From positions 2,170,001 to 2,234,000 of the forward strand of contig JARKIF010000009.1 of NCBI GenBank assembly GCA_029378245.1: 64,000 bases of DNA. Reading direction: 5' to 3'. The translations under genes were made by a program, and so were the position numbers. Under the pieces are notes generated by a model. That model saw nothing but the letters and a program-made list of their open reading frames with translations. It was not told where the DNA came from and did not search any database. Shown piece by piece: positions 1 through 9,974 of this stretch. Every line of letters starts with the position of its first letter. The stretch's first letter is position 1. Source of the stretch: Roridomyces roridus (taxonomy: Eukaryota; Basidiomycota; Agaricomycetes; Agaricales; Mycenaceae).

Positions 1-1171
1 ACCCATCGACGGCATCAACGAGGAGTCGTACTGCAACATTTCGAAGAACAGCAAACTCGCCGACCTCCTTCGAGCAACGCGTCTCATCGTTTGGGATGAA
101 ATCGGCATGCAGGACAGGCTGGCAATTCAGGCCCTCGATCGCACCCTTCGGGACCTGCTCGACAACGACCATTCGTTCGGTGGCATTACCGTGATCTTTG
201 GCGGCGACTTTCAGCAAATTCTGCCAGTTGTGCCGAAAGGATCGCGGGAGCAAATTGTCAACGCATGCATCCAGCGGTCCTATGTCTGGAACGACGTGGA
301 GCTACTCTTCCTCCGGAGAAACATGCGCTTGGAGACAGAGGGACAGTCCGAGCGGGACTTTGCTTCCTGGCTGTTGGATGTGGGGCACGGACGAAACTCC
401 GACGAAAACGGCCACGTCAAGCTTCGTCCTGGCATGCGAATCGACAGCGCCGAGGCTTTGATTCAGTACGTCTATCCTGGCATAGCCTCCGTCCCGCCTC
501 CGCCTCCCGAATACTTTCTCAATCGCATGATTCTGGCGCCAAGAAATGCGGATGTCTTTCAGCTCAACGAGGACGTCTTGGGACGGATGGCCGGTGAGCC
601 GCGCGTGTATTACAGCGTGGATAAAATCATCGAAGAAGCCGGTGCCGACGGCGATGGCGATCCGGACCAGGCCCCAATTCCCATCGAGTTCCTTCGCTCT
701 ATCAATCCTTCTTCCCTTCCTCCGGGTGAGCTGGTGGTCAAGATTGGCTGCCCGTTGATTCTGCTTCGAAATCTGTCGCCTGCGAGGGGCCTCTGCAATG
801 GGACCCGAATGATCTTGGTGCGAGAGTCCGACCGAGTCCTGGAGGTCAGACTGGTTGGTGGTGACCACGATGGGGAGGCTGCACTGATCCCTCGCATCAT
901 GTTGACCCCAAGCACTGCCGACTTCTCTTTCAAGTTCAGTCGTCGACAGTTCCCTGTCCGCCTTGCTTTCGGGCTCACGATAAACAAAGCGCAAGGGCAG
1001 TCTGTCAAGTTTGTCGGACTGGATCTGCGCAACCCGGTCTTTTCCCATGGCCAACTCTACGTCGCACTTTCTCGGGCCACCTCGGAACAAAGGGTCAAGG
1101 TCCTCCTCCAGGATACCCAGCTCTCGGATTCGACAAAAAATGTAGTCTACGATGAAGTACTTTTGGATTAG
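1..1171 (+). CDS. Helitron-type PIF1-family DNA helicase, C-terminal part
   Basis: The frame is open from base 2, so the 5' part lies outside the window; it ends with TAG at 1169-1171. Superfamily 1B helicase motifs are seen in order: LIVWDEIGM (Walker B, DE pair), FGGDFQQILPV (motif III), an arginine-rich FLRRNMRLE segment, then LTINKAQGQ and YVALSRAT near the C-terminus (motifs V-VI). Such a helicase, fused to a Rep nuclease, drives rolling-circle transposition of Helitrons; a stand-alone cellular PIF1 is the alternative. The Rep part cannot be seen. The spacing of the QxLPV and TINKxQGQ motifs matches Helitron helicases well. It is probably a transposon copy, intact as far as visible, with no stop or frameshift inside 390 codons. 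Confidence 0.85.
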   Translation, partial: PIDGINEESYCNISKNSKLADLLRATRLIVWDEIGMQDRLAIQALDRTLRDLLDNDHSFGGITVIFGGDFQQILPVVPKGSREQIVNACIQRSYVWNDVELLFLRRNMRLETEGQSERDFASWLLDVGHGRNSDENGHVKLRPGMRIDSAEALIQYVYPGIASVPPPPPEYFLNRMILAPRNADVFQLNEDVLGRMAGEPRVYYSVDKIIEEAGADGDGDPDQAPIPIEFLRSINPSSLPPGELVVKIGCPLILLRNLSPARGLCNGTRMILVRESDRVLEVRLVGGDHDGEAALIPRIMLTPSTADFSFKFSRRQFPVRLAFGLTINKAQGQSVKFVGLDLRNPVFSHGQLYVALSRATSEQRVKVLLQDTQLSDSTKNVVYDEVLLD

Positions 1172-1296
1172 CCGTACCCTGCCTTCAAATCCCTAGATCT
1201 GTTTTCTCTTGCTTGGGCAATCACTCGCGTAGCTGGTGGTATATAAACTATACATGTGTGCAAGTACAAACATTATTTTCCTTCCCTCCTACCGCC

Positions 1297-2347
1297 ATGG
1301 TCTCTTCCAACTCCGGTGCTTTCATCGACGGCATTGCTCGGGTGACTAACCCTCGCACCCTGCCTGGCCAACCGAAGACCGTGTTCTTCGACCTCCACTT
1401 CTACGTGGGGAGTAGCATTGAGGTTGACGACACAACCGGCGAGCGAACCAGCGTCCCGGAAGGCATCATCGGCTGTGGGCGAATCTTCAATGATACGGCC
1501 ATTTTTTTCCCTGCTCCGGGTCAGGGTCCGGGTGTCTACTGGGTCAAGTTATTCGTGCGTACTTATTTTTTTCACATTGCCGGACTCTCAATGCTCATCG
1601 GTACTCCCAGCCTGTCCTCATGGACTCCTCACTGAACCTGGGTCCCAACGCTCTTGACCCTGTCGAATACTCATTCGTCGCAGACGTAGAGGAGGTACGA
1701 GCTATTTCTGCAATGAAAAAAAATGCTCATCACTACCCAGTGTATTCCTCTCCACGAGCTTCTTCCTGCGCTCCAGACCCCCGGTGTCGATGGCCCTCCT
1801 GAACCCCCCACCATCCAAATCCCCGACATCGACCTCAATCACCGCGCCCGTCTGGTTGTCTGCGGCCTTGCGACCAAGAGGAACGGGGACGACGCCACCT
1901 TCGAAATGGACTGCGAGCAGTACAACCAGATCGACAAATCGGTGCGACCATTCCCCGTGTTCGGTGTCATCCAGGATGGTCCTCGGTGGGCCAACAATTT
2001 GAAGAAGCCTACGCCGTACCCCGGCAAGTACGTCCAAGCCAGCGGCTGGCTGACTGGCATTGAAGAACGGCGGGGCGAGAAGTACGCTGACCGTTTCACA
2101 ATGGAGGTCAGCCAGGTTGTTTTCTTAGGTGTCCCCCCTCCCCCCAAGTATGCCAAGAGTACGTGTCCGCCGCACTGATATTGTCTGGCCCTGCTCATAC
2201 CCATTGATATTGATAGCGCCCGCTCAGGACCGGACGGCGGCGGCTACGCAAGCTGGGCCGTCCACGCCCTCACCCAGCATGCCGTTTGGCAACGTCAAGC
2301 GCCGTAGAGTCGACAGCCACCCCGCCTCCTCTTCACCCTTGGGCTAA
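1297..2347 (+). CDS. Probable OB-fold-like nuclear protein next to the Helitron helicase
   Basis: Gene model: exons 1297-1554, 1611-1694, 1741-2158 and 2217-2347, 296 residues, all introns GT-AG with frame kept. I do not recognise a named family. The middle part (KYVQASGWLTGIEER followed by FTMEVSQVVFLG) has the alternating beta-strand look of an OB fold, as in single-strand-binding proteins. The C-terminus is Ala/Pro/Ser-rich with a basic cluster NVKRRRVDS that could be a nuclear signal. It lies 125 bp after the helicase on the same strand. Helitrons of several lineages carry RPA-like single-strand-binding genes, so it may be cargo or a working part of the element. OB-fold assignment is an inference from pattern only. 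Confidence 0.6.
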
Positions 2348-2904
2348 TGTCAAAAATTGCGTACATCAGTAGCTCCCAAAAAAATCGTCTATTACCGGCG
2401 TCGCCCTACGTAGAATTAAAATTGATTGCCCTTTTGATTGCCTTGGCTGCCGGAAATCAAGAGGTATCGGCCGACCGGGATGCCGCGCCGACACGCAGGG
2501 CCTGGTGCTCCAGGGCGCGTCGGTCTGACACCGGCCGGCATAAATCAATTGAGATTCCCTTGCCAGTTCGTACCATCCCGCATGAGTGACGCGTCTGGCC
2601 AGACCGCGTGTCTCGAGATGGCTTGGAACTGGGAAGGGGGCTGCATGCAGCGAGCATCTTCGGCCTCGCTCTCAGCCTTTTATGCCCACCGAATAATGGC
2701 CCAAGAGTCAATTGCGTGTCTACTTTAGGAAAGTTGTACAAAGGACCTCTGTGAACGACGCTCCCATTGTCCCTCCAAAGCTGAGATCTGATTGCCGTGC
2801 GTCAGCACGGGTCAACGCTAGTGACATCATAAGCCGATCAATCAGAATAAAGGTACGACCGACAGCAACCACTTCATCTTTCTTTCTCTCTCTCTACCTC
2901 CACC
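2348..2904 (+). other. Intergenic stretch after the Helitron genes
   Basis: No convincing coding sequence. A GC-rich imperfect inverted repeat sits near 2465-2545 and might be part of a transposon terminus, but I could not find a clean Helitron CTRR end after it. The last 80 bases are pyrimidine-rich and look like the 5' leader of the next gene. Confidence 0.4.
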
Positions 2905-3724
2905 ATGGTATGCTGCCTCCGTGTCCCTGGATATCCTCTAACCCTCAGCCTAGGATCAAATTATGGGTTTCGCGCAGCAGTTCATGGACAGCCGTAAAAC
3001 CACTATCCTCTCACTCCTTGCAATCTCTCAACTCCCACAGACCAGGCAGACAACTCGGACGAGCAGGAAGTACACCAGGCTGCCGTGCACCAAGCCAAAC
3101 AGAACATCGATAGTCACCAAGATCCTGACCCGGAGGACGTCCGCCAGGCGCACGAGAAGATCTACCAGCGTGGGCAGGTCTCCGAGGACGACGACCCGAA
3201 AGCTGTCGGCGGTGCTATCGTTACCCAGGCATGTCTCCGCGCCTGTAGTCACTCGATGTCATTGCGACTCATATCCATCAACAGGTCATGTCGAAGCTGC
3301 AATCGGGCGGTGGTGGTGGCGGGGATATGCAGCAGCAAATCTTGTCTGCTGTCATGAACGAGGCTAGCAGCGTCATGGGCAGCAGCGGTGGTGGATTCAA
3401 GCAGCAGGTCATGATGCACGCAGCAACGATGGCGCTCAAAGCCCAACTAGGTTAGTCTTGCAAACAAGACTTTCTCGTAGTGAAGATAATCGTTAAACTA
3501 GGTGGGAGTAGTGGCGGGGGAGGTATGTTCGGGGGGATGATGAGCCATATGGTGGGTGCTCTCGGTCTTGTTTTTCTCCGACTGTTCTAATCGCGCTTTA
3601 GATGGGAGGCGGTGGTAACCAGGGCGGCGGACTGGACCCTTCCACCCTCTTGTCGATGGTGAATTCCTTGCCTCCATTTCTTCGGCTTTTCTGATCGGTT
3701 TTGCAGGCCTCGAAATTCATGTAA
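2905..3724 (+). CDS. Small Gly/Gln-rich fungal protein, tandem paralogue 1
   Basis: Seven exons: 2905-2907 (only the ATG), 2954-2993, 3041-3228, 3285-3450, 3502-3551, 3602-3658 and 3707-3724, coding 173 residues. The protein has a charged N-terminal half (EVHQAAVHQAKQNID, then AHEKIYQRG) and a Gly/Met-rich C-terminal half. It resembles small fungal proteins annotated with DUF7721, a family of unknown function; that name is tentative. The intron 3229-3284 starts with GC (CAG/gcatgt) and not GT. The next gene has the same order of exons and matching residues (VxGGAI before the same intron, then QVMNEAS), so the two are a tandem duplication. Exon phases agree throughout, which supports the model. 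Confidence 0.7.
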
Positions 3725-3909
3725 GGGCACGTAGAAAGAAAGCAATGGACTTTGAATATTGTTAAATGTATACCTGTGCAATGGACTGCCTTTGACGCGT
3801 CGGAATGAGTGACGATGACCTCACGGATCAATGCCGACATCTCACCGCCTAGGGCCGGCCCAGAGTATAATTCATCTCTCTCTCTCTCCCCACCACATTT
3901 CATCCAACC

Positions 3910-4866
3910 ATGTCCCACGGCTTTGACTGGTCTCAACTAGAAGGCGTCGCGAAGCAGGTATGCAATCGCAGCAGCAACCCGACATTTTAGATGACAGAAT
4001 TATAGGCCTATACGATGTACTCTGCCCGTAAGTACCCCCGATCTCCCTCCAGTGCCCAATCCCACGCGTCATACAGACCAGGGCGGCGACTCGCATCCCG
4101 ATCAGGGTGCCCACCACGAAGCGATCCAGCAAGCGCAGAAGCATGTACAATCAGTAGGTCCATCCATCCATCGGCGCTTCTGGCGCGTCAAATCAAATTC
4201 TAACGAAAGAGCAAATAGGGCGAACACAGAGACCCGGCAGTGGAGTCTGTGAGCGAGGCGCATTCTGAGATCTACCAAGAGTCGGGCAGCGAGAGCGCTG
4301 CTGCTGTACGCAAGTTCAAAGCCGCGAATGGGGTTGATCCTGATGGGGAGGAAACTGGCGGCGGGAGTGATGGCGGGGCGGGCGCCAAGGTTGTTGGCGG
4401 GGCGATTTTGAAGAAGGTGGGTGGCCGTCGCGTGCTCTCTTGCCTTGGATCTGAAACTGATTGAAGACGCGTCCTAGGTCCTTGCGCAGCAACATGCCTC
4501 TGGTAAACAGGCCAGCTCGGGGAACCTCATCGCGCAGGTGATGAATGAAGCGAGCGAGTTGCTCGCTGCGCATCCCGAGATCAAGCAGCAGGTCCTCACG
4601 CAGGTTACAACCATGGTAATGAAATCCCAGCTGTCGGGCGGCAGTAGCGGGGGACATGGCGGTGGTAGCAGTGGGCTGGTCGGCCAGCTGGTGAGTTCAG
4701 CTTTCAATCCGAGTACGGGGATGCTGAAGACGGAGTAGATGGGTCAGCTCGGCGGCGGCGGCGGGGCCAAGAGTAGCCATGGTGGATTCGATATAGGCAG
4801 TGTGGTACGTCTTCCCTCGGCATTTTACGTCTGTAACTGACGCGCCTTTAGCTCAAGATGTTGTAA
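3910..4866 (+). CDS. Small Gly/Gln-rich fungal protein, tandem paralogue 2
   Basis: Seven exons: 3910-3957, 4006-4027, 4077-4153, 4219-4416, 4478-4690, 4739-4804 and 4852-4866, coding 212 residues. It starts MSHGFDWSQLEGVAKQ and shares with its upstream paralogue the HQxxDS segment, the VVGGAI/ intron position and the QVMNEAS helix. If the intron 4691-4738 is kept, translation ends at TAG 4736-4738 and removes the last 27 residues, so two isoforms are possible. Function unknown. It is the last ordinary gene before the mating-type array. Confidence 0.7.
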
Positions 4867-4959
4867 AGAATATATGGACGCTCTCTGTATTATTTATCGC
4901 CCGTGTCTCTAATGGAACGAGGTGGTCTGCGTGCGCGAGCAAGTGTGAAAACCGCAAGT

Positions 4960-5244
4960 GTGAAAACCGGTTCGACACATTGGGTTCCAATTTGAGCAAA
5001 GGACGGTTTGAAGAGTGCTTGGAAGATTACATTGCATTTTTGATTGTACAAGGGTGTGCGATAGCAAAGGACAGCAAGAGACATAGTAAGCGGAAAGCAG
5101 AGCGTAGATGATACAATATGCGTGGGAAAGCAGCATAAAGAATAAGGATACATCGCGGGTACTGCTCGTCAGATGCACTATCGGGGACCCTGAGGATGGT
5201 CGGACGCGACGCTGCCTGGAAGGCAGCGAAGGCGCTGAACACGA
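4960..5244 (-). pseudogene. Diverged copy of the HD2 3' flank, left edge of the array
   Basis: This stretch has no gene but aligns, with many substitutions and gaps, to the sequence beyond the stop codon of the HD2 genes (15790-16118 and its mirror copy). Two shared blocks make this clear: 19 identical bases at 5164-5182 and 16001-16019, and 15 at 5202-5216 and 16044-16058. It continues directly into the HD2 C-terminal relic in block S1, so an older HD2 gene once ended here. Confidence 0.65.
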
Positions 5245-6069
5245 GGGGATGATGCGGCCAATCAGGCTCCCACACTTACTGCAGCTAATCGGAGAGAAGG
5301 CTCCAGTACTAAATCCGTGAAGGCAAACTCGGACCCTTGCTGATCTCGTCGAGAATGAAAGCAGGAGAAACACTCCGTGGCGAGAAAGCCTTGAGCCAGA
5401 GCGATTAGGGCTGGAAATACCGGGGGAGCAGAGAGGGAGAGAAGTCGCTCGTTCCCAAGGAAGGGTGCCAAAAAAAGGGGGGTTTAAAGAATATTGGGAC
5501 TTGCTGGGTGAAACAGGCGGAGGGTATAATAGAAACAGAGCGGAGCCGGAAGAAGAGCATTCAAAGGGTGTACGACGAAGAGTGTCGCTGCGGCTGGATT
5601 AAATCCTATAAAATGCAACAATAGCAATGATAATGCGTTCGGGAGGCCATGGTGAAACTTGCTTGCAGTAGACGAGAGCGACTGACGAGGATACCAGGTT
5701 TTGCTTTTGCGTGGTGGGCGAGCAAGGACGAGCTTGTCAGGTGAGACGGCGGTGCAAGAAAGCCAGGCCAGAAGGTATTATCTATGGAACTTCTTGTCTG
5801 CTGTATATCGACGACACCCCACTCAAAGAGAAGACTGCGGGAGACGACTATGTATGCCCTTGTTCTACTTGTTTGCTAAGTAGTTCGACACAAAGCCCGA
5901 CTTACTGCCACCATCATCTCGTTCATGCGGATTGCGATTTGCTCTCCTCTCCAGTCGTTTGCACCATGGAACGCTCGCGGTTCAACCTGACACCGGCTCA
6001 CCCTTGACTGGCTCTTTTAATGAATTCTCTGAACCACACGTTCGGTGAGGTGCTGATACCTTCGGTGCA
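5245..6069 (+). repeat. Block S, copy 1, with decayed HD2 C-terminus
   Basis: On the minus strand 5262-5480 resembles the end of HD2: GSEFAFTD matches the GFEFSFTG that ends the intact HD2, and the stretch GERLL/SLSAP lies where HD2 has its Ser-Pro repeats. The frame is interrupted and most of the gene is gone, so it is a relic. The rest (5481-6069) has only short open frames and no recognised gene. Copies 2 and 3 (13536-14360, 21827-22651) code the same short frames. Confidence 0.75.
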
Positions 6070-6474
6070 AATTTCTCCTCGGCGACTCTTCGTTCGTGCA
6101 TTCGGGGCGGCCCAGTACCAGGGCTTGGCGCTTCCCGCTCGGCTGCGGGCTCGGTATACGCACCACGGTTGCAACCAGGCAGTTAAAGCACCTCTTGATC
6201 AGTCAACCGACGCATCGAGCAAGCATTATCAATTTCACAGGTACAACGATGCGTAATTCAATCCAATCCAAAAGTCCTTTCCCGTTTTCTACCCCTCTCG
6301 TGAACCTTGAGGTCTACGTTGCCAAGTCTTCAGATCAAGGCCAGTGTGAAGCAGAAACCTTACCAGAGTAGACGGGCTTCACCCGCACGCATGACAGGCT
6401 GGGGCCTATTAACGTCGGCGTTCGACACGCTACAGGACAGACTCACCGGGTGGTTCTGCTGACCGCTCGGGCCA

Positions 6475-6872
6475 CTAGCGTTTCCCGGCCCTCCTCTTCT
6501 TCTGGCGGCTGCCACGCTGTTCGTTCCGGAGGACTAGAGAGTGGTGAGTCGTGATATAAACTATCGAGGCTCTATAGCAGACTTACTCTCGTCCAGCTCG
6601 GCCTCCGCGTTGGCTTGAATGTTGTCATATGCCTCCTCGGCTTCGATCAGCGAGCTGGAGAGTATCCGCACACTCTCAGCGACGGTTCCAGCGAGCAGCT
6701 GGGTTTCCTGGGTCAAGCCACCGTACTGCTGGGCGGTTTGGAGCTCGGCGGCTAGCTGTGCCCATCTCCTGGCCACCGTGGCCAACTGGGCGTTGTCGCC
6801 GCTGCCGGCGGCGTTGAAGATGTCGAGCTGGATCTGTTGAAGCTTTGCATACAGGCTGGAGGAGGATGCCAT
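6475..6872 (-). CDS. HD1-N: stand-alone N-terminal (dimerisation) domain of an HD1 protein, copy 1
   Basis: Two exons (6872-6587 and 6533-6475) code 114 residues and stop at TAG; the intron has clean GT-AG ends. The protein is almost wholly helical by pattern: LQQIQLDIFNAAGSGDN, RRWAQLAAEL, GGLTQETQLLAGTVAES, LIEAEEA. The order 'helix, GD, RRW..L, GGLT.ET..LA..VA, E.E' is what I know from the N-terminal specificity domain of mushroom HD1 proteins, which binds HD2 partners. No homeodomain follows; the tail QKKRRAGKR is a likely nuclear signal. Its promoter shares a 15-bp element with the HD1/HD2 promoter in the same orientation relative to HD1. Five identical copies exist in the array, all open. 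The HD1 link is by pattern; an unrelated small nuclear protein is possible. Confidence 0.6.
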
Positions 6873-7271
6873 GGTGGTTGGAGGTCAAGAGTTATTGACA
6901 TTGGACCCACACCCATGCCCTTTAAGTACTCGAACATTTCAAACTCCGCATTGAACCGACATGTGCAGACTGACACGAGTCCCTTGTTCTTTCATTCTAG
7001 ATCTTTCGAACGCCGTACAATGGCGGTTGAGAACAATGGTCAAAAGCGGTGAACAAGGTCGCCACCCTTATCATCCTGTGCCACTGGCAAAACAGCGCCC
7101 ACAATGGTCGCGAAGCACAAACGCGAGGGGGACAATCCCGAAAGCAAGCGAGTATGTAATGTTTCCACTGGCCTTCGTCGCCACATAGGTGAGGTTCACA
7201 CCTGCTATCGTTTTGTTATCCTTATGCTCTATAGTCATGATCTGGAATACGTATTAGTGCCTACTCTAACC
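6873..7271 (-). promoter_or_regulatory. HD1-N promoter, with the 15-bp element shared with the HD1/HD2 promoter
   Basis: The element TCAAACTCCGCATTG lies at 6939-6953, 66 bp before the HD1-N start, and again at 9907-9921 between HD1 and HD2. Copies also lie at 12614, 15230, 17937, 20905 and 23521 because the region is repeated. The rest of the stretch, up to the MIP tail at 7272, shows no gene; short open frames on the plus strand look accidental. Confidence 0.5.
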
Positions 7272-7874
7272 TCAATGACGGCCCGGCTGCCCGTTTTCGT
7301 CCTCAATGCGCCAACGCCCAACCTCACGCATCGCCTCAGCGTCCCCGCTCTCCAGCTGCGGCGCAGAAAGCAATGTGCCGACCATCTTCCACGGGTCTTT
7401 GCCTTCACCGTAGCTCAAGACTTCCCGCTCGTACTTCTCCCCCGTCTCCCTGTTAAGCGGGTCCGCCGAGAAGACGTTACCCCACACCATCGACGCCATC
7501 GCTCGATCGAAAAGATAAGAGTAATACGTCGCCGCGTAACCAACCAAATGCCGGAAACGCGTTTGGAACGACGTCCCTGGGACGTGCGGGATCAGTCCAC
7601 CCGTGTTGTGCAACTTGGCGAGCTCAGCCGTCGAGTCAAAGCTGGATTCTTGTACTGTAGGTGAGTGGTAGATTTGGTCGATGGAGGCGAGGAGGATTTG
7701 CGAGTACGTGTCGATGGAGTGGCACGGGTCTTCGTGGTGGTTTCCGCCTGTTCGGGGCGCGGAGGTTGATTCGGCGTCAGAGAGAGAGAGGACAGCAGGA
7801 CGCAGGATTGAAGGAAGCTTGACACAGTCCAGTCGCATCGCGCAGCGGCTGCGTACCGCCGAACATGGCTGCAA
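7272..7874 (-). pseudogene. MIP 3'-end fragment, copy 1
   Basis: Codes about 190 residues that match the C-terminus of the intact MIP gene at 23854-24482, e.g. [44 protein letters not shown] and the same last residues GQPGRH. Homology begins at the acceptor of the last MIP intron, so exactly the last exon has been copied. It has substitutions and a deletion after LPSIL, and lacks the zinc-binding HEMGH motif coded upstream. It cannot be a peptidase. The frame is still open, so the copy is not very old. It marks this orientation of B as the ancestral one, because here the fragment is joined to A as in the true MIP gene. Confidence 0.85.
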
Positions 7875-8112
7875 CGGCAGAGGAAAGTACGAAAGCAGCG
7901 AAGTGCGACTCCTTGCTCAGCGGTAGGCATCAGGTCGAGGTTGGGCGGCCTGGGCATCCAGGTCCAGATAATGTGCATATATAGATAGCAGTACTCGAAG
8001 AGTCATAGCGAGATAGAATCAAGCAGGGAAAAGAAACATGTAACCAATAAATCAGGCATTTGAGAGGTGCAAACAATAATAGGAATAAGCCCAAGATGGA
8101 GACGAAAGAAAT

Positions 8113-9459
8113 TCAGGAACCTAGACGGGTATCGTGAGATCGGTTACAATTGAATTACGAGTGAAAAACGCACCTGGATGGGTACGAAAGCCAGTAGCGG
8201 TTGAAACATTGTGCGCTTGTTCAAGTTGATGAATGTGCTGAAGCAATGTGGTGTCAGACTCAGAGAAAGAAACAACTTTGCCGAAGGCGTCTGCCACGGT
8301 ATTAGACAGAATGTTGTAGTCGGGGTTGACAGGATAGTATCCACAAAAATTCGAGAGAGGCTCGTTCATGGCTAGTAAGAGATGAAACAAGTGACAGCGA
8401 AGAAGGACAGAAGAAAGACACGAACCAGTGCGAACGGAAAGGTCAAGGGTGTCGTCGAAGTCGGGCTCCTCCCAGACTTCAGACAGTGTCGCCGTTGCTG
8501 AGGAAAGAAGGTCAGTCAAAATTTCGAGGCAGCCATATACTGACCTGTGGATTGATAGGGAGCGGATGGTGTCTCAAACTCCAAGTCGGACGGGTCAAAC
8601 AGCTTGATGTCCAAGAGCTTACCAGGCTCGAGCAGATCAGTGTCGCCCGTGCTGTTGCTAGAGAACCAGTCGGCCAACAAGTCTGGAGTTCCCGACAAAG
8701 TGAGGCTGAGAGTGGCAGCCTCTGACGTTGCTCGAACGCGGACGCGCTTGGCATCCGACTCGTCTGCATCCGACAACGGACGCTTGCAGGTTCGAGGAAA
8801 CGAGGGCACAGAGTAGGCTGGCGATGGCCGAAACACGATGGCATTTCGACCGTCGTCAATCCTGGAAAGGAAGTGAACACCGCACGAGTTACACATGGGA
8901 AAAGTATGTACCTCAGACGTTTATTTGATAGATGCTCGCCATGCGTTGCGCCGGAAGTGGAATGCTCGTGCGACATCGACGCGCCTTCGTCGGAAACGGG
9001 AAAAGAGGGATTAAATTCCGCTGGCGGAGACCTTGCCGCTTCGCGCTGAGCCTGCAACTTGCCCTGCGCATCTGCCTGGACTTCTCGGGTAGGGTCTTTG
9101 ATCTTATCGGGAAACGCGCTTGGAATGAACTTGGCAGTATACATATGCTCCGCGCAAGCCCGTATTTGGGCGAATTTCGGGCCAATGGCGGGGAGTAGAG
9201 GGCTCTCGGGATCAGGACGGACAAAAAAGCGCTCGGCGGCATCGACCATGTCACCCCGCCTCCGGCTGAACTCTTCCCGCAACAGCTGCGTCCACCCGAT
9301 TCGTCGTCGGGCTTCCACAAACCACCCACATATGTGCTCCAGAGAGAAACCAGTATCGTCAGCGATCTTTTGTTTGACCGCCGTCTTTGGATATGGGTTG
9401 TCGAGGTGGTTGAGCAGCCACTCGTAAGCGGGCTCAATGTACGAGGGACAGCCGACCAT
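8113..9459 (-). CDS. HD1 homeodomain mating-type protein, copy 1, without recognisable dimerisation domain
   Basis: Exons (minus strand) 9459-8912, 8861-8545, 8497-8426, 8371-8174 and 8120-8113; 380 residues from ATG 9459. The HD1-class homeodomain lies at residues 7-56: YIEPAYEWLL, NPYP and recognition helix ICGWFVEARRRIGW. A KRVRVRA cluster and an acidic C-terminal part follow. HD1 proteins pair with HD2 of another mating type to form a transcription factor for dikaryon growth. Usually about 100 residues before the homeodomain give partner recognition. Here the frame stays open upstream to 9804, but that part has no helix pattern and no resemblance to HD1 N-termini. Start is uncertain (ATGs also at 9648 and 9612). 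Divergent from HD2, 515 bp away. Confidence 0.8.
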
Positions 9460-9974
9460 CGACGACCTGGACGTGGCTGATGCAATATACAGCAGTTTCC
9501 AGACCGCAGATTGCCCACTCTGGAGTGTCACAAATGCAGACAAACTTGAGTTGAAGGGTTGTGTTCCCATAAGTACACGTGCCCATCGGAATATCCTGCA
9601 TTGTACATACATGCGAGACTCCGGTTGTAGAAAAAATATTGCGTTCATGGTTCGTGAATGATTATGCAACGAGCATACTGCTTCTTGTCTCGCCACTGCC
9701 AGCACTGGGGCAGGACTCTGGCCAAACTCAAAATGGGAGTGATCGAGACCCGATCCTGAATATTTGAATGCTCCGGGTCCAGGAAAAATCCAACGGCGGC
9801 TCAAAATCTAGGTATCGGCCGCCTCTCGGGGCCTTCACTGAGTTCTGAGCTCATGAGTGCCATGAGCGCGAACGTCCCGCATTTTCAGTGTCACGTAATG
9901 CCCGAATCAAACTCCGCATTGTCTGCAAGATCATTATTTAAACGCCGTGCTTGACTGCCCATATTCAAACCATC
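9460..9974 (+). promoter_or_regulatory. Divergent HD1/HD2 intergenic region, unit 1
   Basis: Between the two divergent start codons. It contains the 15-bp element TCAAACTCCGCATTG at 9907-9921, a TTTAAA box at 9937, and a palindrome GAGCTCATGAG near 9847-9857. The HD1 frame reads open across the HD1 side, so part may be coding. No second gene is seen. Confidence 0.55.

Larger units (their letters stand above)
6070..7291 (+). repeat. Inverted-repeat arm A, copy 1
   Basis: Mirror partner of A' 12276-13497 (coordinates sum to 19567). It holds the small HD1-N gene on the minus strand, its promoter, and at the inner end the last codons of MIP. A and A' differ near the outer end (ATTCGG in A, ATGCGG in A' read the same way) and by at least two bases near the inner end. 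Confidence 0.85.

Noticed and set aside
2465..2545. Helitron 3' hairpin
   Set aside because: The inverted repeat is very imperfect and no CTRR end follows at 10-12 bp, so I do not call the terminus.
5245..6069. Block S as a transposon or LTR
   Set aside because: It is present in one orientation at unit borders, but has no terminal repeats, no target duplication that I can see and no transposon gene; it contains the HD2 relic instead.
7104..7664. Plus-strand frame starting MVAKHKREG inside A
   Set aside because: It runs through the MIP tail on the opposite strand, its length changes with whatever lies next to A, and it has no family resemblance: an antisense shadow.
7272..7874. MIP fragment as a second working peptidase
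   Set aside because: Zinc-binding exon is missing and the piece has no start signal.
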